A DNA stretch of 25,592 nucleotides, taken from positions 1 to 25,592 of the IMG/VR virus record IMGVR_UViG_3300025655_000258; one strand, written 5' to 3'. Source of the DNA: a virus. Each line of letters opens with the position of its first letter. The stretch's first letter is position 1. The notes under the pieces are model-generated. The model worked only from the letters and a program-made list of their open reading frames with translations, made no database searches and was not told the origin of the DNA. This document shows, one piece after another, positions 1 through 7,243 of this stretch. A program made the translations under genes and the position numbers.

Positions 1-1055
1 GTGTAACCACCGCGAGTGAATGACTTAAATCCGAGCTTTACAGCCATGTCAGCGCTGTTGTTAAAAGCACCGAATTGACCTGGCAAGCCAGCAGTAACAC
101 TGGTTGCAATACCAGAAGCCAACATGTCGTCGATAGCGAGGTCTTGCTTTCTGTTCAAGTACATAGCGTATTCAGAAGGCGCACCTTGCTTATCCAACTC
201 CATGATCAAATCATCGAACTCAGCGAAGCTGTCCATCGGATTAGCGTTGGCATTAGAGATGACGATTCCGCCAGACTCAACAGCAGTAACATACCCGTCA
301 GAACCAGCCAAGTTGGGATCAAGGTCAGCCGCACCATTAGCAGTACCAGTGGCATTGTTGTTCTGCTCTCCGAACAACATGATCATCTCACGCTGATCTT
401 CAAAACGCTTGCGAGCCTCACCCTCAGCGTACATGAACCATCTGTATTCACCATTTCCGAGGTTCACCCAACCGATGTTCGTGGCCTGAGAGCCAGTAAC
501 TTGGTGGCGACCCTTAACGATGGTGAATGGGTTTCTCTTGCGAGTAACGTCAGTCTCAACAAAGTAGCTGGGCTGGGCTGATCCCTGTGGGTACATGTTA
601 CCCAAGAGGATCAACTCACCAGTTGCTGCTGGGTTACTACTAACAGAATTGTTGTCAAGAGGTACAAGAGTTATTGCCGTGCTAGTGCTTGAACTTTTAG
701 CAATATAACGCCTTCCAGTAGCCGCGTCCATAAAGACGTCATACTTGTTGATTGGAGTTGCAGCAATAGTCAATGTAACAACATCGTTTGTGTTACTAAC
801 CAATGCACTCCACGCAATAGTCTTGTGACGACGACCCACTTCGAACCACTCAACCTGGTCGGCAGATCCGCCAGAGTTGACTGCTCCAGTCAATTTCAAA
901 AATCCAGTAATACCTTGATCGCCGTAGGTTTCGACGAGGTTGCTCATGACCAGCTCCTTGTTGGTGCCGATCAAATCATTAAGTGCAGCATACGTCTCAG
1001 CCGTCGTTCTAAACGCGGGGTTAACATTTGTATGCTGTTGTCCAATATTAGCCAT
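1..1055 (-). CDS. Major capsid protein, partial (C-terminus beyond window)
   Basis: An uninterrupted minus-strand reading frame starts at ATG 1055 (MANIGQQHTNVNPAFR) and runs off the left edge, so 351 codons are visible. It lies directly downstream of a scaffold-like gene, the usual place for a capsid gene. The sequence is a mixed alpha/beta protein with short beta-rich segments, an RKRNPF(T)I - VSGSQ-like stretch around residues 170-190 and a charged helix EGEARKRFEDQRE around 220. That pattern resembles HK97-fold major capsid proteins of Bacteroidetes phages, where a helix contacting RRFDE-type residues is common. The assignment comes from gene order plus general sequence character, not from a confirmed homologue. 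The protein would form the icosahedral shell. A 12-nt spacer separates it from the scaffold gene. Confidence 0.75.
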   Translation of the reverse strand, partial: MANIGQQHTNVNPAFRTTAETYAALNDLIGTNKELVMSNLVETYGDQGITGFLKLTGAVNSGGSADQVEWFEVGRRHKTIAWSALVSNTNDVVTLTIAATPINKYDVFMDAATGRRYIAKSSSTSTAITLVPLDNNSVSSNPAATGELILLGNMYPQGSAQPSYFVETDVTRKRNPFTIVKGRHQVTGSQATNIGWVNLGNGEYRWFMYAEGEARKRFEDQREMIMLFGEQNNNATGTANGAADLDPNLAGSDGYVTAVESGGIVISNANANPMDSFAEFDDLIMELDKQGAPSEYAMYLNRKQDLAIDDMLASGIATSVTAGLPGQFGAFNNSADMAVKLGFKSFTRGGY

Positions 1056-1066
1056 TTTTTTAGTTT

Positions 1067-2164
1067 TTAGATGTTAAAAGTAAGTTTGTTAGATCCAGCC
1101 TTCATGAAGTTTCTAAGTTGACTTGTAAGCTGGTCTTCCTGATTTAATGTTTGGGATGAAGACGGGTTAGTATCCGTAGAGATATTAGCCGCCGAGGTCA
1201 CAACAGCCTTCTGCCCATCACCCAGCCCTTGACGATACGCTGACGCCACAATGGTGTCAATGTTATCAATCACGGCGAGGTGAGAGTTTAGTTTATCGTA
1301 ATCCCATGACCCATCGTTATTGATGTAATTATCAAAGAACGAATCAATGTTTTCGTTTCGGTTAATGATGTTATTTATTTGATCATTATTTAGACCGAAC
1401 GTAAATGTTTTGTCACCTCCAAGATCAAACTCGATAGCTTGCATGGCTCTTGTTTCTTGAATCATGTTCTGCATCCAGTTGTCGTCGATGTACAAACCAT
1501 CGTCGTCATAGCTATTATCTGTAATTTCTGGAGCCGCATAGGTCTGTCTGATCTTTTCGATCTCGCCCCGTGCGTCTGTCGCATCAATTTTCAGCTGAAG
1601 CATAGACATCTGAACATCCTGATCGTCATAGACGTTAGGGTCCAGCTTGTATTTGTTGCCAACAAGCATGTTGATCTCCTCGAAAGAAAGATTAGGATAT
1701 TGCTGAGACATCTGTACACGCACCACCGTGAGATCGTCCATTTCGGTCGGGTTCATCGATTGGTACGTAAACCAGTCTTCTGGCTTGCGGCCAGTGTTGG
1801 CCACAAAATCTGCAATAGCCTGCACGCGCTCGTCGATAGCAGGTTGTGATTGTAGTTCCTCGAAGCTATTGATCTCTCTCCCAAGCCTTTCACTTAGGTA
1901 AGTGTAGACCGCAGCCTCGATTTCCTCATCACTATATTCTTCTTGATATTCTTGAGCCTCTTCTTGATATTCTGGTTGATTATCATTTTGTGGCTCTGAA
2001 CTTTGTGTAATTTGCTCTAAAGTAGACGGCTCTGGTTGAGATTCTACTTCTGTTGTTTGTGGCTGATTATCGACAGCCATGCTTGCTGCAAGATCCTCTG
2101 GGTTGTTGAAAATCTCAAACTTTCCTCCAGTCTGTTCTTGTGCGTTTTCTTGTACGTTTTCCAT
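1067..2164 (-). CDS. Scaffold-like capsid assembly protein
   Basis: This 365-aa protein has a very acidic, Gln/Glu-rich N-terminal third (many QPE, EYQEE repeats to about residue 85), a helical middle and a short C-terminal tail ending in a basic/hydrophobic segment (RNFMKAGSNKLTFNI). Acidic, helical, low-complexity composition and a position immediately upstream of the major capsid gene are the classic marks of a phage scaffolding protein, which organises capsid subunits and then leaves. The C-terminal basic tail would fit the capsid-binding end. No protease motif is visible within it. The ATG at 2164 follows an AT-rich leader with no Shine-Dalgarno sequence. The role is inferred from composition and order. 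Confidence 0.7.
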   Translation of the reverse strand: MENVQENAQEQTGGKFEIFNNPEDLAASMAVDNQPQTTEVESQPEPSTLEQITQSSEPQNDNQPEYQEEAQEYQEEYSDEEIEAAVYTYLSERLGREINSFEELQSQPAIDERVQAIADFVANTGRKPEDWFTYQSMNPTEMDDLTVVRVQMSQQYPNLSFEEINMLVGNKYKLDPNVYDDQDVQMSMLQLKIDATDARGEIEKIRQTYAAPEITDNSYDDDGLYIDDNWMQNMIQETRAMQAIEFDLGGDKTFTFGLNNDQINNIINRNENIDSFFDNYINNDGSWDYDKLNSHLAVIDNIDTIVASAYRQGLGDGQKAVVTSAANISTDTNPSSSQTLNQEDQLTSQLRNFMKAGSNKLTFNI

Positions 2165-2187
2165 TGTATTGAATTAATTGATTTTTA

Positions 2188-2871
2188 TTAGTTAAAGTAC
2201 GCAGCAACTATTCCGTCGGCGACCCCGTCATCAGCAGAGATGTAGAACTTGCTGAAGTTGCCATAGAATATTTCTCCAGCACCGAGGGTGTGGATGTCAA
2301 TCGCAGTCTCAGCTTTTCTTACGTAAACGCCAGCAGATAGAGAAAGGCTGTCCTCCAATAGAGTAAGGCTTATCTCAACACCCGTGTCCGTAGTCAACGG
2401 AAAAGAAATAACATCACCAACCTCTAGGCCAGAACCTACAGTGGAAGTAACTTTTCCAGCCGTAACAACACCTCCAGCAACTGTGATTCCGTCAAAAGAC
2501 GGAACCACGACACTCGTTGTGACGTTTAAGCCGTTTCTAGTTACAGTAACGGTCCCAGAGGTTCGTGTACCCGTAGTTGCCGTTCCAGCCGTGACTACAG
2601 CAGTTGTCACAGAGGCTATGTCGTCATTGTCCATCATTTTTCCTGAGTTGCCAGGATTGTACACCGCGCTTCTGGCCACAGCGTCCTCCCCAAAGCTTTC
2701 ATGAACCTCATTCCCAGGGACATAAATGCTAAGGTCAGAGTCGTGAATGTTGTGAATTGCAACCCAACGAGCCCCCTGTTTGTTAGGCGCCGTCAGGGTT
2801 GTTCCGTGAACACTTTGTTTGAAAACGGATACGTTTCCAAGAGCTTGTGTTGGGACTAGGTTATTTGCCAT
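2188..2871 (-). CDS. Beta-rich virion protein, 227 aa
   Basis: The N-terminal 60 residues and the last 50 residues (KFYISADDGVADGIVAAYFN) look like strands of a beta-sandwich. The middle, about residues 85-160, is a Thr/Val/Gly-rich insertion. It follows the 134-aa beta protein with a TAATG start-stop overlap, so the two are translationally coupled. Together with the two preceding genes it forms a cluster of small beta proteins next to scaffold and capsid, which fits capsid decoration or head-tail connector roles. The family is not recognised. The Thr/Gly-rich insertion resembles fibre-type low complexity and could be an Ig-like bacterial-surface-binding domain. Confidence 0.65.
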   Translation of the reverse strand: MANNLVPTQALGNVSVFKQSVHGTTLTAPNKQGARWVAIHNIHDSDLSIYVPGNEVHESFGEDAVARSAVYNPGNSGKMMDNDDIASVTTAVVTAGTATTGTRTSGTVTVTRNGLNVTTSVVVPSFDGITVAGGVVTAGKVTSTVGSGLEVGDVISFPLTTDTGVEISLTLLEDSLSLSAGVYVRKAETAIDIHTLGAGEIFYGNFSKFYISADDGVADGIVAAYFN

Positions 2872-3275
2872 TATCCGAGAGTATTAGCTGGGTCATCCAT
2901 TCCGAACACCCCATATTCTATAACTTGATTTACTTTGGTTCCGTATGCCTTAAAGGTCTTGTCTACTGCAACAGGGATGAAGGCAAATTGTCCAGCAGCA
3001 ATCTTAGCTACTGAAGCATCGGAATCTGTATCGTTGTAGATGTAGATATAGTCTTCGTGCTCTGTAGCCATATTCTTGACGTACACGTACGCAGACGTAT
3101 CCTTATCGTTAGCTTTATATACAGTAATGCCGCTACCAGCACCAGAGGTATCAGCTACCTTAGCGCGAATCATAGTGCCAGAGTCAGCAACAAGCGTCGT
3201 GGCTACGTTAACGCCAAGCGCAGTGCTCATGACGTCGGCACTTGTCAATCCAAGTGTGACGCGAACTGTAGCCAT
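2871..3275 (-). CDS. Small beta-sandwich virion protein, 134 aa (paralogue A)
   Basis: The protein is predicted all-beta. A central segment, YVYVKNMATEHEDYIYIYND, is followed by GQFAFIPV. The gene before it (3275-3676) has the same layout: VYIKNTS..AEYITVEV then GDWMFIPY, with a final strand of VEYLVIYEA type. The protein at 19734-20183 also matches (LRITNLDASN..LRIQD then KSFILFND). The three appear to be diverged copies of one fold. It begins in a TAATG overlap with the upstream gene. Its location beside scaffold and capsid genes suggests a capsid decoration or head-completion protein, but this is inference; it could equally be a tail component. Confidence 0.65.
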   Translation of the reverse strand: MATVRVTLGLTSADVMSTALGVNVATTLVADSGTMIRAKVADTSGAGSGITVYKANDKDTSAYVYVKNMATEHEDYIYIYNDTDSDASVAKIAAGQFAFIPVAVDKTFKAYGTKVNQVIEYGVFGMDDPANTLG

Positions 3276-3676
3276 TACGCTTCGTAGATTACCAGATATT
3301 CGACCGTCATGTTAACGTCAGACGTGTCGATGTCGATGTCGCTGTTACCGTCGTAAGGGATGAACATCCAGTCACCTCCGTAGAGTCTGCCAAGAGACAC
3401 GTTCGTAGCACCAACTTCAACGGTAATGTATTCAGCGTTGCTAGTAGATGTGTTTTTGATGTACACTTTGTGAGCTTTATCTGCTGTATAATCAGCAGCA
3501 GCAATCAAGTTGTACGCAGTTTGAGCTGTAGCAAAAAACTTTCGAGCGACTCCAGTCGTTTGATCCAAGCCTGTTGCAACACCAGCTTTAGTCAGGGTTG
3601 CTGTGCTGCTCAGAGACAAAGAGTCGCCAGTGAGGTCTCCACTAGAGATAGTAACAGATGCAGTAGTAGTAGCCAT
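3275..3676 (-). CDS. Small beta-sandwich virion protein, 133 aa (paralogue B)
   Basis: This 133-aa protein has a Ser/Thr/Leu-rich N-terminus and a beta-strand core. The strand pair VYIKNTSTSNAEYITVEV followed by GGDWMFIPYDG closely parallels paralogue A immediately downstream. The start ATG at 3676 lies 21 nt after a TATATTTG box, so this gene probably opens its own transcription unit (decoration proteins, scaffold, capsid), giving high late expression independent of the genes upstream. Function is not established; capsid decoration is the best guess from position. Confidence 0.68.
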   Translation of the reverse strand: MATTTASVTISSGDLTGDSLSLSSTATLTKAGVATGLDQTTGVARKFFATAQTAYNLIAAADYTADKAHKVYIKNTSTSNAEYITVEVGATNVSLGRLYGGDWMFIPYDGNSDIDIDTSDVNMTVEYLVIYEA

Positions 3677-3697
3677 TTTTGTTTTGTTTATTTAGTG

Positions 3698-3705
3698 CAA
3701 ATATA
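3698..3705 (-). promoter_or_regulatory. Bacteroidetes-type -7 box upstream of the capsid sub-operon
   Basis: On the minus strand the sequence reads TATATTTG, matching the Bacteroidetes sigma-ABfr -7 consensus TAnnTTTG. It sits in the short gap between the stop at 3711 and the ATG at 3676 and would drive the beta proteins, scaffold and capsid. No certain -33 TTTG was identified. Confidence 0.65.
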
Positions 3706-3710
3706 GTAAT

Positions 3711-3959
3711 TTATCTGTTTCTCTTTCTGACCCTCCATCTGCTCACCCTACCCTCTTCTCTTTTCTCCCGCCTGCCCCTAGCTTTTTCTGAATCAGTAAG
3801 TTCACCTGCTGTAACTGGAGTTTCACTTGAAATCCTTTTCGTAGGCCTAAAAGACCGATCACCCTTAGAATAATCCTTGTCTCCAGAGAGCGTCCTCCAC
3901 TCTTCTTTAAACCACCGCCTGAGATTAGCTCCAGCCTTAGTCTTTCTTACTCTTGCCAT
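3711..3959 (-). CDS. Small basic phage protein, 82 aa
   Basis: A very Arg/Lys-rich protein with an N-terminal block GANLRRWFKEEWRTLSGDKDY and then RSFRPTKRISSETPVTAGEL. This combination (K/R-W-F-x-E-x-W followed by RP(S/T)KRISS-TP) is a recurring small-protein family in phages and large DNA viruses that I associate with DUF5872, though the Pfam name is from memory. The C-terminal third is nearly all charged (EKARGRREKREEGR). It overlaps the preceding gene by 23 nt. A nucleic-acid-packing or internal virion role is possible; function is unknown. Confidence 0.7.
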   Translation of the reverse strand: MARVRKTKAGANLRRWFKEEWRTLSGDKDYSKGDRSFRPTKRISSETPVTAGELTDSEKARGRREKREEGRVSRWRVRKRNR

Positions 3960-4092
3960 CTCCCCAGTTATTTACACCCACCTTTCTGCACTTAGCCAAA
4001 GCACCAGAAGCATAGGCTGATGGCCATACTTTGTATCTGGCCTTTACCTTATGGTAGCATGCATCCTTGTTAGATTTTATAACCTTTGCCAT
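3937..4092 (-). CDS. Small basic phage protein, 51 aa (KVWPSAYASGA family)
   Basis: The ATG at 4092, which overlaps the upstream stop as TAATG, gives MAKVIKSNKDACYHK and then the motif ARYKVWPSAYASGAL with CRKVG and NWG. This motif is a highly recognisable signature of a short protein family found in many phages and giant viruses. Two conserved Cys residues flank the aromatic core. A longer upstream reading frame exists but would overlap the previous gene heavily, so the TAATG start is preferred. Function is unknown; the tandem arrangement with other short basic genes suggests a virion or DNA-condensing role. Confidence 0.78.
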   Translation of the reverse strand: MAKVIKSNKDACYHKVKARYKVWPSAYASGALAKCRKVGVNNWGDGKSKKD

Positions 4093-4319
4093 TATCCAAT
4101 CGGTGGGGAGTCGAACTGACCGCTCCACTCACCACGGAGCTTTCTGGCGGCTTTCTTTCCAGCTTTTTTAAGTACTCTTTTCCTGATGCGCTCTTCCTGA
4201 TTTTCGCTAAGAGGCTTTACAGAAGGGGTCCCAGAACCAAGGTTCCCGATACTAGGGGCTGATGGTCCTTTCTCTGCGCTTTTCTCAAGCGACTTAAGAA
4301 GTTTTTTTACTCTAGGCAT
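4092..4319 (-). CDS. Small basic helical protein, 75 aa
   Basis: The preferred start is ATG 4319 (MPRVKKLLKSLEKSAEKG), which overlaps the preceding stop by a few bases. The protein has a Lys-rich N-terminal helix, a Pro/Gly/Ser linker (SAPSIGNLGSGTPSVKPLS) and a second basic helix with EERIRKRVLKKAGKKAARKL. It ends in a TAATG overlap with the next gene. I do not recognise a family. It belongs to the run of five short, basic, tightly overlapping genes at 3711-4793. Confidence 0.6.
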   Translation of the reverse strand: MPRVKKLLKSLEKSAEKGPSAPSIGNLGSGTPSVKPLSENQEERIRKRVLKKAGKKAARKLRGEWSGQFDSPPIG

Positions 4320-4497
4320 GACTAACAATTTTAAATGACGCGGTGGCAACAGCCTTAGGATGGGGTTTATAATCCCCCTTCATCAGAAAATATCTTCCTC
4401 GATCCACCATCCAGTGATATCCCGCAGGAGCATCGACAGACATTTTCTTATTGCTGACATTAAGCTCCCCACCCTTATTTTTCTTTACAGTATTCAT
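4312..4497 (-). CDS. Small phage protein, 61 aa
   Basis: The start at ATG 4497 forms an ATGA overlap with the previous stop. The core APAGYHWMVDRGRYFLMKGDYKPHPKAVATASFKIV resembles a short protein seen repeatedly in marine phage genomes (PxGYHWM..G..F.LM.....PH.GA...A.F...). It is basic, with aromatic residues spaced as in a small beta-hairpin. Function is unknown. Translational coupling to the 99-aa gene before it is likely because the start and stop share bases. Confidence 0.7.
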   Translation of the reverse strand: MNTVKKNKGGELNVSNKKMSVDAPAGYHWMVDRGRYFLMKGDYKPHPKAVATASFKIVSHA

Positions 4498-4793
4498 CCG
4501 CACTTACAATTCCACTTTCTCAGCGCCTTGTTGATTCGTGAATCAGGGTTGTTAGCAGTCTTTGCACTAGTGAGTCTTTTCTTCATGCCGCACATACGAG
4601 AACAGAAAGACTTACGTCTTGCAGCCCGCTTCCCTGATGGGTTTGATTCAGTGACAGCCATCTTAAGCTTACTGCCTGGATTGGCCCTCCTGTATGCGGC
4701 TACACCCTTAGCCGTCAAGCCACCTTCGCGAGACTTGTGAACGCCCATCTTCATTTTGGGCATTGTAGCTTTTCTCTTTTTTACCGTGGCCAT
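4494..4793 (-). CDS. Conserved basic phage protein, 99 aa (DUF6321-like)
   Basis: The sequence contains the ordered motifs HKSREGGLTAKGVAAYRR, NPGSKLKMAV, PSGKRAARRKSFCSRM, KKRLTSAKTANNPDSRIN and a final KALRKWNC. I recognise this as the small basic family usually called DUF6321, common in marine phages; the domain number is from memory. Its role is unknown, and Lys/Arg/Cys richness suggests nucleic-acid or capsid-interior binding. The ATG at 4793 is only 4 nt downstream of a TATATTTG box, so the transcript probably has no 5' leader. Confidence 0.8.
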   Translation of the reverse strand: MATVKKRKATMPKMKMGVHKSREGGLTAKGVAAYRRANPGSKLKMAVTESNPSGKRAARRKSFCSRMCGMKKRLTSAKTANNPDSRINKALRKWNCKCG

Positions 4794-4797
4794 AATG

Positions 4798-4805
4798 CAA
4801 ATATA
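4798..4805 (-). promoter_or_regulatory. -7 promoter box with leaderless start
   Basis: Minus strand TATATTTG, followed by CATT and then the ATG at 4793. With the usual spacing of a Bacteroidetes -7 element, transcription would start at or within a base or two of the start codon. Confidence 0.65.
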
Positions 4806-4809
4806 AAAA

Positions 4810-5067
4810 CTATTCGCTAGGCCTGATTCCGTACTCCCCAGCCTGAAGGTGATAGGTAGTTTCTCCTGAATTAGTCAGGTACGTGAAACACATGGTCTCA
4901 CCCTCTGGCACCTCTAGTGTTTCATATGTAGCGACGTATGTCCCGTCTTCTTGAAGACAATCAATAACGTCAGTCTCATTAAACCCCCAAACTATATTAG
5001 GGCAGTTCACATCTGCCCATGTTTGCTTGAGCTCGTGCTCACTAGTAATTGTAACCTGCTTTGTCAT
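4810..5067 (-). CDS. Small protein of unknown function, 85 aa
   Basis: The start at ATG 5067 (MTKQVTITSEHELKQTWAD) overlaps the stop of the RCC1-like gene as ATGA, which argues against a longer upstream start. The protein is acidic and beta-strand rich (GTYVATYETLEVPEGETMCFTYL) with no membrane segment or known motif. It follows the fibre cluster and may be a chaperone or small tail component for the propeller protein before it. That role is inferred only from coupling. Confidence 0.6.
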   Translation of the reverse strand: MTKQVTITSEHELKQTWADVNCPNIVWGFNETDVIDCLQEDGTYVATYETLEVPEGETMCFTYLTNSGETTYHLQAGEYGIRPSE

Positions 5068-6350
5068 GATAATGCAAACATTATTTGAGGATAAACATTT
5101 GACACGGAATTGGTATAGCACAATATGTCATCAATGGTCCCTGTTATGTCATTAGCTACCAAGTAGTCGTTTATGGATACCCATGAACCCTCTGTGGTTG
5201 CTGCTTTACTTTCTGACGACCCGTGCCATCCAGTTGATAGTGTTGAAGCAGAAACGTACCAAGACCCATTCTTTTTAGCAAAAACCGTATACCCAACGTT
5301 GTTTGCTATCTGGTTGAACAGCCGAATGTCTTGGTAGTCAGTATCTGAACCAATCTGAGTAAATGTTCCGCTAGTGGATGGTTCGATTCTCCACCCAGTC
5401 AAACTGGTTGACATATGCATAGTACCGTCAGTTTTCAATGCAAACGCACCATTTGACTGTATCCAGCACTTACTCCAATCTGTATCCGTGCCAACTTGAG
5501 TTGCGTATTGTTTGCTAGTAGCTGTTCCGTCACCAAGAGTCTTTCTGTAGTTCCGCCCCCAAGAAAAAAGTTTTCCGTCCTCAGTTATCGCAAGGCATTC
5601 ACCAGCAGAAACAGCTATCTCTGAAAAGCTTTCAGAAAGATTTGTTGTAGAGTTAGACTTTACCCTAGTAAATTGAAAAGTGCTGCCGCTGTTTATACCA
5701 AGTCCAGTACCGTAATATTGGTTCTGACCGCACATGTACAGATACTGAGACCCAGTAGACCCCTTTATTGCGAGCATGCTGTATGGAGAGTTACGATAGC
5801 ATTTTATATCTATCCAATCTGTATCTGTGCCAACCTGCGTAAAACCGTAGTTTGAATAAGTACTTGCTGTTCCAGTGCCAGATGTATTAAGATAGCTTCC
5901 GATTCCGCCGCTCCACCACAAAGTTCCGTCTGTCTTGATAACAATAAAACCATTGTTGTGCGGCTCTACCTTGCTTACATTGGTTAGAGCTAAATATGTG
6001 CCCCCATTATTTATGGCATTATTTGCGTCCGTAAGTGAAAGCCCCATATACAGGCCGTTTCCCCATCCACCAATATAAAAATTTCCATTAGAAAGAAGAT
6101 AGCCCCAAGCATAAAACTCGTCAATAAGCTTTACAACGCCTGTTGCAGAGCTTATTTGATACATGTGTGTCTTATTTACGTAATCACGCAGCTCAGCAGA
6201 GCTGTACGGACCGTATGTGTTGCTATCAATTGGACAAACAACGATTCCAGAATCTGTGGTTGCTGGCACTGGGTCGACACCGCCAGATGCCGTGCCAAGC
6301 CCAGAGATGCCAGAGATACTTGATGCATCAACTCCAATAATCTTACTCAT
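5064..6350 (-). CDS. RCC1-like beta-propeller tail/receptor-binding protein
   Basis: The 428-aa protein has repeats typical of RCC1-type propellers: short blocks of DGTLWWSGG, KLFSWGRNYRKTLGDGTA and MHMSTS, each preceded by a hydrophobic strand such as HNNGFIVIKTDG or SAGECLAITEDG. The phrase QVGTDTDW occurs three times with slight variants between blades, near residues 172, 286 and 330. RCC1 propellers are mainly protein-interaction scaffolds. In phages they sit in tail or adhesin modules, so recognition of a host surface structure is the likely role. The N-terminus is Gly/Ser/Thr-rich. Blade number cannot be fixed by eye. The stop overlaps the next gene. Confidence 0.72.
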   Translation of the reverse strand: MSKIIGVDASSISGISGLGTASGGVDPVPATTDSGIVVCPIDSNTYGPYSSAELRDYVNKTHMYQISSATGVVKLIDEFYAWGYLLSNGNFYIGGWGNGLYMGLSLTDANNAINNGGTYLALTNVSKVEPHNNGFIVIKTDGTLWWSGGIGSYLNTSGTGTASTYSNYGFTQVGTDTDWIDIKCYRNSPYSMLAIKGSTGSQYLYMCGQNQYYGTGLGINSGSTFQFTRVKSNSTTNLSESFSEIAVSAGECLAITEDGKLFSWGRNYRKTLGDGTATSKQYATQVGTDTDWSKCWIQSNGAFALKTDGTMHMSTSLTGWRIEPSTSGTFTQIGSDTDYQDIRLFNQIANNVGYTVFAKKNGSWYVSASTLSTGWHGSSESKAATTEGSWVSINDYLVANDITGTIDDILCYTNSVSNVYPQIMFALS

Positions 6351-6934
6351 AGCTCAAGCCAAGTGTTATCAGGTTTGAAATAGATAGTTCTGTTAGCGGC
6401 ATCCACCACATACCCTACAATCCTTACGAAATCACCAGCAGTACTAGGTGCTGTATTTGTAACAGCCCCCGCCGTTGTACTCATATACACGGGACTTCCC
6501 ATCTTAGTCGTTGTAGGAAGTAGAGCAGTAGTCGTCGTTGTGGACAGTTTAACTACCCCCTCAATCAACAATTCATCTCCAGTGCCTGCGTCTGTAACTA
6601 TAAACAGCATTCCAGTAGCTGCAGCTGCAGCAGACTGTGCCCCTACGTTGGATACGTTGGCGGCAGCTAGATTGACAAGGTTTCCAGCAGTGGCCGAAGG
6701 AGACGTGCCATAAGCGTCAACTATCAATCTGGCACCGTCCTGAAACTCACCAACATTCGTTGGGGCAGAGAACGACTGAGACATATTTGCTGCCCCAGAT
6801 GGTGCTTCAGCTTGCCAACCGTTCGTTGTGTCAAATGTGAGAACTTGACCGTCGGAAGGTGACATGGAGTCGTATACATCAGACAGGTCTTTTATACTGT
6901 TGCTATTTGTAAGCACTTTCTTCCAACCTGCCAT
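6347..6934 (-). CDS. Tail fibre-type protein, 195 aa
   Basis: It starts MAGWKKVLTNSNSIKDL, sharing an M-A-x-W-K-K-V opening with the 311-aa fibre protein two genes upstream. The block SPSDGQVLTFDTTNGWQAEAP resembles the DGxxxxVLTTDGxGxVSF repeats of the collagen-like fibre. The C-terminal half is Thr/Ala/Gly-rich and ends GDFVRIVGYVVDAANRTIYFKPDNTWLEL, a beta-domain ending often seen in phage fibre or tail-tip proteins. The likely role is as a fibre or adhesion subunit on the virion surface. It overlaps the RCC1-like gene by 4 nt. Confidence 0.68.
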   Translation of the reverse strand: MAGWKKVLTNSNSIKDLSDVYDSMSPSDGQVLTFDTTNGWQAEAPSGAANMSQSFSAPTNVGEFQDGARLIVDAYGTSPSATAGNLVNLAAANVSNVGAQSAAAAATGMLFIVTDAGTGDELLIEGVVKLSTTTTTALLPTTTKMGSPVYMSTTAGAVTNTAPSTAGDFVRIVGYVVDAANRTIYFKPDNTWLEL

Positions 6935-6938
6935 CTAT

Positions 6939-7091
6939 TTACTCTTTAGCTTCTTCTAATTTCTGCAACCTTTCAAACTCCTTATCTAGCTTTTCCATCA
7001 GTTTCGCTACTGCTGGAGCATCTAACGCCTTGATGGTTATATTCTTCATCGATTCTTTGATAAAGTAAACTTCACTTATCTCTAGCTTCAT
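6939..7091 (-). CDS. Small acidic/basic helical protein, 50 aa
   Basis: The start ATG at 7091 overlaps the stop of the 51-aa gene as ATGA and it ends with TAA at 6939, just before the fibre gene at 6934. The product begins MKLEISEVYFIKESM and ends in a charged amphipathic helix (MEKLDKEFERLQKLEEAKE), probably a coiled coil. No family is recognised. Tight coupling on both sides supports a real gene; it could be a fibre-assembly chaperone, but this is inference from position. Confidence 0.6.
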   Translation of the reverse strand: MKLEISEVYFIKESMKNITIKALDAPAVAKLMEKLDKEFERLQKLEEAKE

Positions 7092-7243
7092 GTGTTTCGG
7101 TTTTGAAGCTTATTAACTATTGAACTTAAAATAATCACATCCCTTCCCTCGAATGTCGAAGCTGCGATGTGTCTCAGCAGGAAGTCGATTTCGTTTTTAG
7201 TGAATTTGTTTTCGAGCTCCTGATCCTTTGAGATGATTGGCAT
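7088..7243 (-). CDS. Small protein of unknown function, 51 aa
   Basis: The ATG at 7243 overlaps the stop of the 311-aa fibre gene as TAATG. The product (MPIISKDQELENKFTKNEIDF...) is helical with a ...NEIDFLLRHIAAS...VIILSSIVNKLQ pattern. Start-stop overlaps with both neighbours make coding likely despite the short length. No motif is recognised. It fills the gap between fibre genes together with the following 50-aa gene. Confidence 0.6.
   Translation of the reverse strand: MPIISKDQELENKFTKNEIDFLLRHIAASTFEGRDVIILSSIVNKLQNRNT

Noticed and set aside
75-581. Plus-strand ORF of 168 codons over the capsid gene
   Set aside because: Opposite strand frame of a well-supported capsid gene, with Ser/Leu-rich random-like sequence and no start signals.
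5074-5083. TAATGTTTGC before the 85-aa gene, considered as a -7 box
   Set aside because: Has three bases between TA and TTTG instead of two, and it lies within the end of the preceding gene whose stop overlaps the start. Coupled translation is a sufficient explanation.
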